From the NCBI GenBank assembly GCA_964577275.1, contig CAZNYR010000031.1, positions 1 through 39,510 on the forward strand: DNA of 39,510 nucleotides, read 5' to 3'. The notes under the pieces are model-generated. The model was not told the DNA's origin and ran no database searches. It saw nothing but the letters and a program-made list of their open reading frames with translations. Numbering within the stretch: the first letter of the stretch is position 1; the number at the start of each line of letters is the position of its first letter. The position numbers were made by a program, and so were the translations under genes. The DNA comes from UBA2561 sp964577275. Lineage in GTDB: Bacteria; Bacteroidota; Bacteroidia; Cytophagales; Thermoflexibacteraceae. Of this stretch, positions 17,164-24,331 are shown piece after piece.

Positions 17164-19668
17164 TTACATCGGATCCACATCAATCGCAATGACCAATTTT
17201 TTATAGCGTTTCCCGATGATAATATCTTTTATTGACCCCTGAATCAAGGTTTTTACTTTTTTCAAATTAATTTTATCGCGCTCTAATTTCAGACTTACGA
17301 CCTTCAAATACTGACTTCGGATGCGGTCAATCAACGGCGATTCGGGTCCCAAAACCCGCCCTTCGCCCAGTTGCGTGCGTAATTTTTGAGCTAATTCGAC
17401 CGATGCTTCCTCCACGATTTGCAACTCAGGATTTTTAACCGTCATCCGAATCATGCGGGTAAAAGGTGGATAACGGAACTTTTCACGCTCCTCAATTTCA
17501 GCTTTGTAAAATGCCTCGTAATTATGGAATTTTACTTTTTGCAAGACATCATGTCGAGGATTGCCTGTCTGAATCAAAACCAAGCCTGCTTGCTCTCGTC
17601 TTCCAGCTCGCCCGCTAACCTGAACTAACACCTGAAATGTACGTTCATGCGACCGAAAATCAGGGAAATGTAACATTCTATCCGAGTCAAAAACACCAAC
17701 TAAACTTACATTGTCAAAATCCAGCCCTTTCGTAACCATTTGTGTTCCGACTAATACATCTGTTTTTCCTTCGGCAAAATCCTGAATGATGTTTTGATAA
17801 CTATTTTTTTGTCGTGTGGTATCCAAATCCATGCGCTGAACTTTTGCCAATGGAAATTTATTTTTTAGGTCATCTTCGATGTGCTGTGTGCCGAACCCTT
17901 TGGTCGTTAAATCGGTCGAACCACAAGCGGGACACGTTTGCGGAGGAGGCTCATGATGACCGCAATAATGACACCGCATCTGATTCGAATATTGATGATA
18001 TGTCAGGCTAATCGAACAACTCGGACAGCCCGGTGTCCAGCCACACGTATTGCAATCGACTTGGGGCGCATAACCTCTTCGATTTTGGAATAAAATAATC
18101 TGGTTTCGTTGGTCTAATCGGTGCTGAATCTCATGCAAAAGAGCGGAAGAAAAATAGCCTTGCATGGTCTTTTGGTCTTTTTCTTTTTTGGTATTAACTA
18201 ACTTAATTTCAGGAAGTTGTGCATTTCCGTAGCGTTGATTTGCCACGACCAAACTATACCGATTTTGTGCGGCTAAATAATAACTTTCGAGCGAAGGTGT
18301 TGCCGAACCAAGAAGCACCTTTGCACCATGAAAATTTGCCAAAACTAAGGACAAATCACGGGCATTATAACGGGGCGCAGGGTCGTATTGTTTGTACGAA
18401 GAATCGTGTTCCTCGTCCACCACAATCAGCCCCAAATTGGAAAAAGGTAACCAAACCGAAGACCGCACGCCCACCACAATCTGAAACGTGCCATCCAGCA
18501 CACCACGCCAAATCTCAACCCGTTCATTATCCGAAAATTTGGAATGATAAACGCCTAATTGCGACCCAAAAACACGCTTCAAACGAATCACAATTTGAGC
18601 CGTCAAAGCAATTTCGGGCAATAAAAAAAGTACCTGCGAACCGCTATCCAACACCTTTTGAATAATGTCAATATAAATTTCTGTTTTGCCACTCCCCGTG
18701 ATTCCGTGTAATAAAATCGTGTTAAAATTTTGAAAATCATCCAGAATCTGACGTGCTATTTCTTGTTGATAATCGGATAATTTGATTTCTTTTAAGTGTT
18801 CGTTTTTGGAGATTTCAAAGCGAGGAATAATCTCTTCAAATTCTTCTAAAATGCCATTTTTTTTGAGCGTATCCAACGAACTTTTGGAGATATTTTCGGT
18901 CAGAATTTCAGATTTTAAAACGCCATTTTGATTCAAAGACGGCGTAATATTGATTGGATTTTTAACCAAATAATTCAAGATAACTTCCTCTTGTTTGGGA
19001 CGATTTTTTAGGGAATCCAATAGATTTTCGAGCGCACCCGAAGGCAAATATTTTGGGTGTAATCGGATGCGTTTGGCGATTTTTGGGGTGTATTTATTTT
19101 TGATTTGCTCGAAAATAATAATTGCCTCTTTTTTAATTAACTCATTGATAATCTGATAACTATTTTTGATATTTAAGATTTCGGATACCTCATCAAACGT
19201 CAAGGTTTGCCGTTCTTCTAAGGCTTCCAGAAATATTTTTTCTCGGTCATTGAGTTCGATATTTTGGGCTTGAAACGCAAAATCAGGATGCAACTGAATT
19301 TGTGATTCGCTACTGAGTTTGAGTCCGCTCGGAATACCCGCCGACATGACCTCGCCCATCGAACACATATAATAATCGGCTGTCCATTGCCAAATTTTAA
19401 ACTGTAACTCGTTTATAATTGGTTCATTATCAAGTAGTTCCAGAATATATTTTGCCTTAAATTCGGTGGGCGGTGTTTCGGAAAGTTTGTAAATAATGCC
19501 CGTTTGAACTTTGCGCCGCGTGCCAAATTGCACGACCACACGGCATCCGATTTGCACAAAATCATTGAGTTCGTGCGGAATCCGATACGTGAAAGTTCCC
19601 TCCAGAGGGACAGGCAAAATGACTTCGGCAAATAACGTTTTTCGTTCGTGTTCTTTAAAAAGAGTCAT
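17164..19668 (-). CDS. priA: Primosomal protein N', replication restart helicase
   Basis: An 834-residue superfamily 2 3'-5' DNA helicase that reloads the replisome at stalled forks. The N-terminal 3'-DNA-binding domain begins FAEVILPVPLEGTFTYRIP. Walker A is LHGITGSGKTEIY at about residues 320-330 and the DEAH-type box is VVDEEHDSSYKQ near 416. A zinc-binding insertion with paired CxxC motifs (CNTCGWTPGCPSC, then CHYCG and CPACGS) spans about 540-585. Motif VI is VSGRAGR in the C-terminal helicase lobe. Length is slightly above E. coli PriA (732), with the excess in the region between the N-terminal domain and the helicase core. A TAnnTTTG element lies 36 bases upstream. Confidence 0.97.
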   Translation of the reverse strand: MTLFKEHERKTLFAEVILPVPLEGTFTYRIPHELNDFVQIGCRVVVQFGTRRKVQTGIIYKLSETPPTEFKAKYILELLDNEPIINELQFKIWQWTADYYMCSMGEVMSAGIPSGLKLSSESQIQLHPDFAFQAQNIELNDREKIFLEALEERQTLTFDEVSEILNIKNSYQIINELIKKEAIIIFEQIKNKYTPKIAKRIRLHPKYLPSGALENLLDSLKNRPKQEEVILNYLVKNPINITPSLNQNGVLKSEILTENISKSSLDTLKKNGILEEFEEIIPRFEISKNEHLKEIKLSDYQQEIARQILDDFQNFNTILLHGITGSGKTEIYIDIIQKVLDSGSQVLFLLPEIALTAQIVIRLKRVFGSQLGVYHSKFSDNERVEIWRGVLDGTFQIVVGVRSSVWLPFSNLGLIVVDEEHDSSYKQYDPAPRYNARDLSLVLANFHGAKVLLGSATPSLESYYLAAQNRYSLVVANQRYGNAQLPEIKLVNTKKEKDQKTMQGYFSSALLHEIQHRLDQRNQIILFQNRRGYAPQVDCNTCGWTPGCPSCSISLTYHQYSNQMRCHYCGHHEPPPQTCPACGSTDLTTKGFGTQHIEDDLKNKFPLAKVQRMDLDTTRQKNSYQNIIQDFAEGKTDVLVGTQMVTKGLDFDNVSLVGVFDSDRMLHFPDFRSHERTFQVLVQVSGRAGRREQAGLVLIQTGNPRHDVLQKVKFHNYEAFYKAEIEEREKFRYPPFTRMIRMTVKNPELQIVEEASVELAQKLRTQLGEGRVLGPESPLIDRIRSQYLKVVSLKLERDKINLKKVKTLIQGSIKDIIIGKRYKKLVIAIDVDPM

Positions 19669-19703
19669 GCGTCTAAATTATCCAATTTTAGACCCGAAAG
19701 ATA

Positions 19704-19711
19704 CAAATTTA
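19704..19711 (-). promoter_or_regulatory. Candidate -7 element for priA
   Basis: The minus strand reads TAAATTTG, an exact TAnnTTTG, with a short leader before the priA ATG at 19668. Confidence 0.45.
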
Positions 19712-19860
19712 GGACGGAACAGATTTACGGACTGGCTAAAAATTACGCATTCCTCAATTTCTACGAAATTATCTGCTCAAAGTGCTGACACAAATTTTGA
19801 ACATACAATTTCATTTATAATTCAATTTTTTGTATTTTAACCCTTTAAATCAAAAAAAAC

Positions 19861-20733
19861 ATGAAAAATCATACACTTGAAGTTCAAAAATTAGCCTTTG
19901 AACGCAGAAAATACGGACACGAATTGCTGATAGATGCCATTACGATTGACGAAATCAATTTGGTTGGCGAGCGTCTGATGCTAAATTTTTATGGCATTTT
20001 ATTGCTCGAAAAAAGTTCGGGCATATACGAAGTGGATTCACAAACCATTGATTTAGAGCCAAATACTATTATTTTTATTCGCCCCAGTCAGGTTAATGAA
20101 TTGACAAAGACACAGTTCGAGACGGGACATTTGGTATTTTTTGAGGGCGATTTTTTGGATGAGTTTTTTAAAGATACTAATTTTATTTATAAATTTAATT
20201 ATTTTCATCGTTTACAAACGCCTTCTTTTTTGAAATTAGATACCGAAACTTTTGCCAAATTCAATGCCATTGCCCACGAGATTCGCCATGAAATTCATCA
20301 CTTTACGCCAGATAGTGAACACATTTTGAGGTCGTTAGTGTATTATATTTTGGTACGAATGAACCAGATTTATGGGCGCACTTACGGCGGCTCACAAGAT
20401 ACGGTCTTAGACCCTGTGGTGTTGCAGTTTTTGCGTTTGTTAGAAAAAGACATCCAACACATTCAGACAGTTCAAGAATATGCTAACCAACTGAATATCA
20501 GCCGAGTACATTTGAATAATTTGTGTCAAAGATATTTTGCCAAGACTGCACAACAATTCATTCGGGAATATTTATTGTCTGAAATCAAAAAAGAAATACG
20601 TTATTCGGATAAAAGTTTTGCCGAAATTGCTTACGATTATCATTTCTCTGCACCTTCGCATTTTAGTCGTTTTTTCAAACAAATGACCGATTTGCCGCCA
20701 CTGGCTTATCGTGAAGATTTGTCAAAGTGGTAA
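19861..20733 (+). CDS. AraC-family transcriptional regulator
   Basis: A 290-residue regulator. The N-terminal ~150 residues look like the cupin-type ligand domain of AraC proteins (GILLLEKSSGIYEVDSQTIDLEPNTIIFIRPSQVNEL). The C-terminal ~100 residues carry two helix-turn-helix units: VQEYANQLNISRVHLNNLCQRY and, after the linker helix, SFAEIAYDYHFSAPSHFSRFFKQMTDLPPLAYR, the AraC signature. The gene is divergent from priA and reads toward two genes for tandem ABM-like proteins on the same strand, 116 bases downstream. AraC proteins often control adjacent genes, so these are the first candidates for its targets. The ligand cannot be inferred. Confidence 0.93.
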   Translation: MKNHTLEVQKLAFERRKYGHELLIDAITIDEINLVGERLMLNFYGILLLEKSSGIYEVDSQTIDLEPNTIIFIRPSQVNELTKTQFETGHLVFFEGDFLDEFFKDTNFIYKFNYFHRLQTPSFLKLDTETFAKFNAIAHEIRHEIHHFTPDSEHILRSLVYYILVRMNQIYGRTYGGSQDTVLDPVVLQFLRLLEKDIQHIQTVQEYANQLNISRVHLNNLCQRYFAKTAQQFIREYLLSEIKKEIRYSDKSFAEIAYDYHFSAPSHFSRFFKQMTDLPPLAYREDLSKW

Positions 20734-20774
20734 GTCTTTTTTCATTTTGGTAACTTTCTGTTTCTCATATTATT

Positions 20775-20782
20775 GACCTTTG
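20775..20782 (+). promoter_or_regulatory. Promoter-like element upstream of the ABM lipoprotein gene
   Basis: GACCTTTG within ATTGACCTTTG is one base away from TAnnTTTG. The same 11 bases occur upstream of gmk (23626-23636), which makes a promoter role more plausible. Confidence 0.3.
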
Positions 20783-20825
20783 TGGTATGCGTTTGAGGAT
20801 GCATACCCAAAGTAACTTGTTTTTT

Positions 20826-20845
20826 TATAACTATTTGATAATCAA
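20826..20845 (+). repeat. Recurring intergenic 20-bp motif, consensus copy
   Basis: TATAACTATTTGATAATCAA, identical over all 20 bases to 9192-9211. It ends only four bases before the ATG at 20850, so here it occupies the translation-initiation region. Confidence 0.75.
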
Positions 20846-20849
20846 TAAT

Positions 20850-21614
20850 ATGAAAAAAAATATTTTTGCCAATGGTTTGATGATAATCTTGGTATCATTG
20901 CTTGTTGTTACTTTTGTTGCTTGCAACAATAAGGAAAATGATCCTGCTGTTGATACGACTGATGACGTAGTAGAAATTGCTATTCGTCAAGTCAAAACAG
21001 GACAGCAAAATAGTTTTGAACAAGCACGCTCCAATTTTATTAGCTTGTTGAAACAACAAAAAGGCGTTTTGACTGACCGAGAATACGCCTCCTTTTTTCA
21101 TTATAATCCCGCCCAAGATACTACGCGCTCCGTTTTTGTGGGCATGACACAATACGAGGATTTAGAAACTTTCCAACGAGTCGGCAATGATTTGGGAAAT
21201 TCTGCCGAATTAGGGGCGTTTTTCGGAACGTTTGATGTCCTTACTTTTACTGCCCTAAAACCACTCAAAGCGGGTACAGAAGTGGATATTTCTAAACTTG
21301 CTTCGGCAGGACAAGTGCTGGAAATTGCGGTACGTGATATATCAAAATATGCTAATTTCAGTCAGGCGGATTACGAAGCCAAGCGGGATGCTTTTCTCGA
21401 TAAACTGGCACAACAATCGGGGCGAGTCGCTGAATATCAGTGGCAATCCGTACTTGACCCTAATATTGTCGTGGGCATGACGGTTTATGAAAGCCAGCAA
21501 TCATTTTTTGGGATTCTAAGCAATCAGGATTTTGCAGGAAGTGCGGAAGTACAGGCATTTTTAGGAGCTTATCCACCGAATGCAGGTGGCGAAATTTGTA
21601 CGGTTGTAAACTAA
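20850..21614 (+). CDS. Lipoprotein with two ABM-like (dimeric alpha/beta-barrel) repeats
   Basis: A 254-residue predicted lipoprotein. The basic N-terminus and hydrophobic core end in a lipobox FVAC with the lipidated cysteine at residue 25. Two homologous units follow: about 40-145 (VVEIAIRQVKTGQQNSFEQAR up to FVGMTQYEDLETFQ and FFGTFDVLTF) and about 155-254 (VLEIAVRDISKY up to VVGMTVYESQQSFF and VQAFLGAYPP). The pattern of a strand, a long helix, a G-M-T strand and a helix resembles ABM/Dabb-type barrels, which can be mono-oxygenases or non-enzymatic. An in-frame start at 20787 would spoil the signal peptide, so 20850 is chosen. The next gene begins 27 bases on and carries the same repeats. 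Function is unassigned. Confidence 0.8.
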   Translation: MKKNIFANGLMIILVSLLVVTFVACNNKENDPAVDTTDDVVEIAIRQVKTGQQNSFEQARSNFISLLKQQKGVLTDREYASFFHYNPAQDTTRSVFVGMTQYEDLETFQRVGNDLGNSAELGAFFGTFDVLTFTALKPLKAGTEVDISKLASAGQVLEIAVRDISKYANFSQADYEAKRDAFLDKLAQQSGRVAEYQWQSVLDPNIVVGMTVYESQQSFFGILSNQDFAGSAEVQAFLGAYPPNAGGEICTVVN

Positions 21615-21641
21615 TTATAAAATAGCTAAAAAATTATCAAA

Positions 21642-22292
21642 ATGAGTCAAATTTTTGAACTTGCTGTTAATAAAGCAAAAAAAGGACAACTTGAAACATT
21701 TTTGCAAACTCGTACCGAATTTGTAGAAGTGTTAGGCAAAGAAAAAAACACGCTAAACGAAGGAAAATGGAAGCCTTTTTTTACGGTTGGCGACCTTGAA
21801 TTGGGCGATGTTTTGATTGGCATGACGCATTGGAATTCGATGCAGGGTTTTGGCGAAACTGCCATGAAATTATTGCCCCAAAATGAGGCGAAAAATTATT
21901 TTGCATCTTTCGACCCTCTGGCGTATGTACTTTTAGAAACAGCTGATAACCAAGTATTTGATATGGAAAGTATCAAAAAAGAAGGTTTGGTTGTGGAATT
22001 TGCTATCCGAAAAGCCAAAACTGCGGATGCGTTTGGTGCGCCTCATGAAGCATTTTTTGAATCCCTAAAAAATTATGAAGGATATCAATTTGCACGAGAA
22101 TTTAAAGTGTATCAATTAGATGAAAATTCGATGCCTCAATTTCAGGAAGGCGTACAAGCTGTCATCATTGTTTGGGAAAACGTGGCGGTGTTTCAGGCGG
22201 CGGCAGGTTCTATTTTTGCATCTACGGAATATGGTAATTTTGCAAAAAATTTAGATGTAAGTGCTTATTTTGCATCAAATCCAATAATGTAA
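21642..22292 (+). CDS. Cytoplasmic protein with two ABM-like repeats
   Basis: A 216-residue protein without a signal peptide, made of two copies of the domain found in the preceding lipoprotein. Unit one is about residues 3-105 (IFELAVNKAKKGQLETFLQTRTEFVEVLGKE, VLIGMTHWNSMQGFGE, YFASFDPLAYVLLE). Unit two is about 115-216 (LVVEFAIRKAKTADAFGAPHEAFFESL, VIIVWENVAVFQAA, YFASNPIM). The two genes are 27 bases apart on one strand and likely cotranscribed, giving an envelope and a cytoplasmic version of one fold. A strong terminator follows at 22336. I cannot see conserved catalytic residues, so enzyme, binding protein and chaperone roles remain open. Confidence 0.8.
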   Translation: MSQIFELAVNKAKKGQLETFLQTRTEFVEVLGKEKNTLNEGKWKPFFTVGDLELGDVLIGMTHWNSMQGFGETAMKLLPQNEAKNYFASFDPLAYVLLETADNQVFDMESIKKEGLVVEFAIRKAKTADAFGAPHEAFFESLKNYEGYQFAREFKVYQLDENSMPQFQEGVQAVIIVWENVAVFQAAAGSIFASTEYGNFAKNLDVSAYFASNPIM

Positions 22293-22335
22293 TATTTAAC
22301 CTATTTTATACTGAATTATAATTTTATCAATTTTG

Positions 22336-22390
22336 CACTTCAAAAATATCTGAAAAAATTTCGGACATTTTTGAAGTGTATTTTTGTTTT
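22336..22390 (+). terminator. Intrinsic terminator after the ABM gene pair
   Basis: A perfect 12-bp stem, CACTTCAAAAAT with ATTTTTGAAGTG, encloses a 19-base loop and is followed by TATTTTTGTTTT. It closes the AraC-linked operon. Confidence 0.85.
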
Positions 22391-22461
22391 AAAAAATTGG
22401 GAATTGCTGATTATCCACTAAATTTGTGTGCAAATCATGTCCAAAATTATTTCCCAAATAG

Positions 22462-23100
22462 ATGGAATTTTTAGCTCCTAAGATCGAAGAATATATCACC
22501 CAGCATTCGGAATCAGAATCGGAATTGCGGCAGAAAATTAATCGCCAAACGCATCTGGAAGTCCTGAAACCCAGAATGTTATCGGGTCATTTGCAGGGTA
22601 ATATTTTGGCATTATTATCTCGCATGATTCGCCCGCAACGCATTCTGGAAATCGGTACTTATACGGGTTATTCTGCGCTTTGTCTTGCGGAGGGCTTGAC
22701 CGAAAACGGCAAATTACACACCATCGACATCAACGAAGAACTGGAAAATCGGGTGCGCCATTATTTTGCCCAGAGTCCGTTTGCTCATCAAATTGAATTT
22801 CATGTTGGGGAGGCTCTGAAAATTATTCCAAATCTCAAGGAAACATTCGATTTGGTATTTATTGATGCTGATAAAGAAAATTATGTCAATTATTTCGAGG
22901 CGGTCATTGACAAGGTACGTTCTGGTGGATTTATTATCGCTGATAATGTGCTGTGGAGCGGAAAAATTGTGGATGAAACTCAAACCGACCCAAGTACGGT
23001 GGCTTTGCGAAAATTCAATCAAAAAATCAAGCATGATAGCCGAGTGGGCGGTACGATTTTTCCGATACGAGATGGACTGTACGTGATGCACAAAAAATAA
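22462..23100 (+). CDS. Class I SAM-dependent O-methyltransferase (CCoAOMT family)
   Basis: A 212-residue cytoplasmic methyltransferase. The SAM-binding motif I is ILEIGTYTGYSALCLAEGL, motif II acidic residues are in LHTIDINEE, and the metal and substrate region reads DLVFIDADKENYVNYFE followed by ADNVLWSGKIVD. This is the caffeoyl-CoA/catechol O-methyltransferase type, which uses a divalent metal. Members in bacteria include TrmR (YrrM), which methylates 5-hydroxyuridine in tRNA, as well as enzymes acting on small phenols, so the substrate is open. It is flanked by a terminator upstream and the rpoZ promoter downstream, so it probably has its own promoter, though I found no exact TAnnTTTG. 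Confidence 0.9.
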   Translation: MEFLAPKIEEYITQHSESESELRQKINRQTHLEVLKPRMLSGHLQGNILALLSRMIRPQRILEIGTYTGYSALCLAEGLTENGKLHTIDINEELENRVRHYFAQSPFAHQIEFHVGEALKIIPNLKETFDLVFIDADKENYVNYFEAVIDKVRSGGFIIADNVLWSGKIVDETQTDPSTVALRKFNQKIKHDSRVGGTIFPIRDGLYVMHKK

Positions 23101-23113
23101 CATCTATTTTTCG

Positions 23114-23121
23114 TAACTTTG
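23114..23121 (+). promoter_or_regulatory. Candidate -7 element for rpoZ
   Basis: TAACTTTG is an exact TAnnTTTG, 25 bases before the ATG at 23147. The same octamer precedes the sigma-54 activator gene and rpoC in this window. Confidence 0.6.
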
Positions 23122-23146
23122 CGTGTTTCATAATCCAAAGAAAAAA

Positions 23147-23485
23147 ATGATCAATAAAACAAAATTATCTCCGACAAAAGCATCGCTGATTACTCGCGAT
23201 TTGGTTGTGCTTTCTAAGCCCACAGGCAATCTGTACGAAGCTGTGGCTGTGATAGGAAAGCGTTCTAACCAAATTTCAGCGCAAATCAAAGAAGAACTCA
23301 ATGCCAAATTAGCCGATTTTGCAACTACGGTGGATAATTTGGAAGAGGTTTTTGAGAACCGAGAGCAAATCGAAATCTCCAAACATTATGAGCGAATGCC
23401 CAAACCAACAATACAGGCAACCGAAGAGTTTTTGAATTATGAATTAGTCGTCATTCGACCTAATCCCGAAGAGGACGAAATATAA
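23147..23485 (+). CDS. rpoZ: RNA polymerase omega subunit, Bacteroidota type
   Basis: A 112-residue protein matching the Bacteroidota omega/RPB6-like family. The conserved core is ITRDLVVLSKPTGNLYEAVAVIGKRSNQIS, followed by the group-specific DNLEEVFENREQIEISKHYERMPKPTIQATEEFLNYEL. Omega binds the beta' subunit and helps RNA polymerase assembly. A GTG start at 23123 would lie almost on top of the -7 element at 23114-23121, so the ATG at 23147 is the better start. It lies next to gmk, as in Proteobacteria, but an intrinsic terminator separates the two. Confidence 0.93.
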   Translation: MINKTKLSPTKASLITRDLVVLSKPTGNLYEAVAVIGKRSNQISAQIKEELNAKLADFATTVDNLEEVFENREQIEISKHYERMPKPTIQATEEFLNYELVVIRPNPEEDEI

Positions 23486-23509
23486 AATGCTGACGATACA
23501 TTTTCTAAG

Positions 23510-23545
23510 AAACGGCTTCAAATTCAAGGTTTAGAAGCCGTTTTT
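23510..23545 (+). terminator. Intrinsic terminator after rpoZ
   Basis: A perfect 10-bp stem, AAACGGCTTC with GAAGCCGTTT, with a 14-base loop, running into a T-run. It separates rpoZ from gmk transcription. Confidence 0.88.
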
Positions 23546-23625
23546 AGTTTGGGATGCGGGGTAATAGCCAAATCACACGACTTTGCCTGAAATCATAGCA
23601 ATAAATTGTAATAAAGCGACAAAAT

Positions 23626-23636
23626 ATTGACCTTTG
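23626..23636 (+). promoter_or_regulatory. Promoter-like element upstream of gmk
   Basis: ATTGACCTTTG contains GACCTTTG, one base from TAnnTTTG. A TTG at 23606-23608 lies 20 bases further upstream. The 11-mer is identical to one before the ABM lipoprotein gene. Confidence 0.35.
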
Positions 23637-23672
23637 CCCCCAAATTTAATGAAGCACTAAAGCCATGCGGAT

Positions 23673-24241
23673 ATGAAACGAGTTTTGATATTTTCTGCGC
23701 CTTCGGGTTCGGGTAAAACCACGATTGTCAGGCGATTACTGGAACAAAACCCGAATTTGAGTTTTTCGGTTTCTGCGACCACGCGCCCCCAACGCTTGCA
23801 CGAAATTCATGGGCGGGATTATTATTTTTTGACATTAGAAGATTTTATTCATCGGCTGGAAGAGGGCGATTTTGTGGAAGCTGAAGAGGTTTATGAAGGC
23901 ACCTATTATGGCACGCTCAAATCGGAGGTGCGCCGCATCCATCAACAAGGACAAACGGTGGTTTTTGATGTGGACGTGGTCGGGGGCGTAAATCTGAAAA
24001 AATACTTCGGCAATCAGGCACTTTCTTTGTTTGTCAAAGTGCCATCAATGCAAGAACTCGAAACTCGCCTTCGGGGACGCAACACCGAATCGGAGGAGGA
24101 ACTCCAGAAACGATTAGCCAAAGCCGAAAAGGAATTAAGCTACGAAAACCGTNNNNNNNNNNTGATGTTTCGGTCTTGAATCAGGATTTAGAAGTTGCTG
24201 TTCAGGAAATTCAAAAATTAATTGATGAAGTAACAGCTTAG
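23673..24241 (+). CDS. gmk: Guanylate kinase (interrupted by an assembly gap)
   Basis: Cytoplasmic enzyme that converts GMP and ATP to GDP and ADP. The N-terminal P-loop is FSAPSGSGKTTIVRRLL, the GMP-binding region has SATTRPQRLHEIHGRDYYFL and EAEEVYEGTYYGT, and the Walker B-type strand is VVFDVDVVGG. The lid region LETRLRGRNTESEEELQKRLAKAEKEL is intact. Ten Ns at 24153-24162 interrupt the gene after YENR. Beyond them the tail DVSVLNQDLEVAVQEIQKLIDEVTA ends at 24241 but is out of frame by the stated gap length. Homologues read YxxxFDxxVxNxDLE here, so the gap almost certainly stands for one or two missing bases and the gene is intact. Confidence 0.92.
24153..24162. other. Assembly gap within gmk
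   Basis: Exactly ten Ns. The frame shift across it (11 bases between complete codons) shows the length is a placeholder. About two missing bases, completing one phenylalanine codon, would restore a normal Gmk. Confidence 0.9.
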
Positions 24242-24277
24242 TTTTCAGGTTTTTCCAAAAATATTCCGTATGATGGA

Positions 24278-24300
24278 GGCACGATTTCGGTCGTGCCTTT
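24278..24300 (+). terminator. Terminator after gmk
   Basis: GGCACGA and TCGTGCC form a 7-bp GC-rich stem around TTTCGG, followed by TTTGTTG. Confidence 0.75.
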
Positions 24301-24331
24301 GTTGTATCTGATAAGTAAATGCTAAAAACAC

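Noticed and set aside
17097..17189. Longer start for the large ATPase overlapping priA
   Set aside because: It would overlap the end of priA and pass through a good -7 element; the ATG at 17096 fits the promoter and has no overlap.
22407..22417. CTGATTATCCA as a further minus-strand copy of the recurring motif
   Set aside because: Too many mismatches in core and flank; not distinguishable from chance in AT-rich DNA.
23123..23146. GTG start of rpoZ at 23123
   Set aside because: It lies one base after the -7 element, before the likely transcription start; the extra residues are not part of the family.
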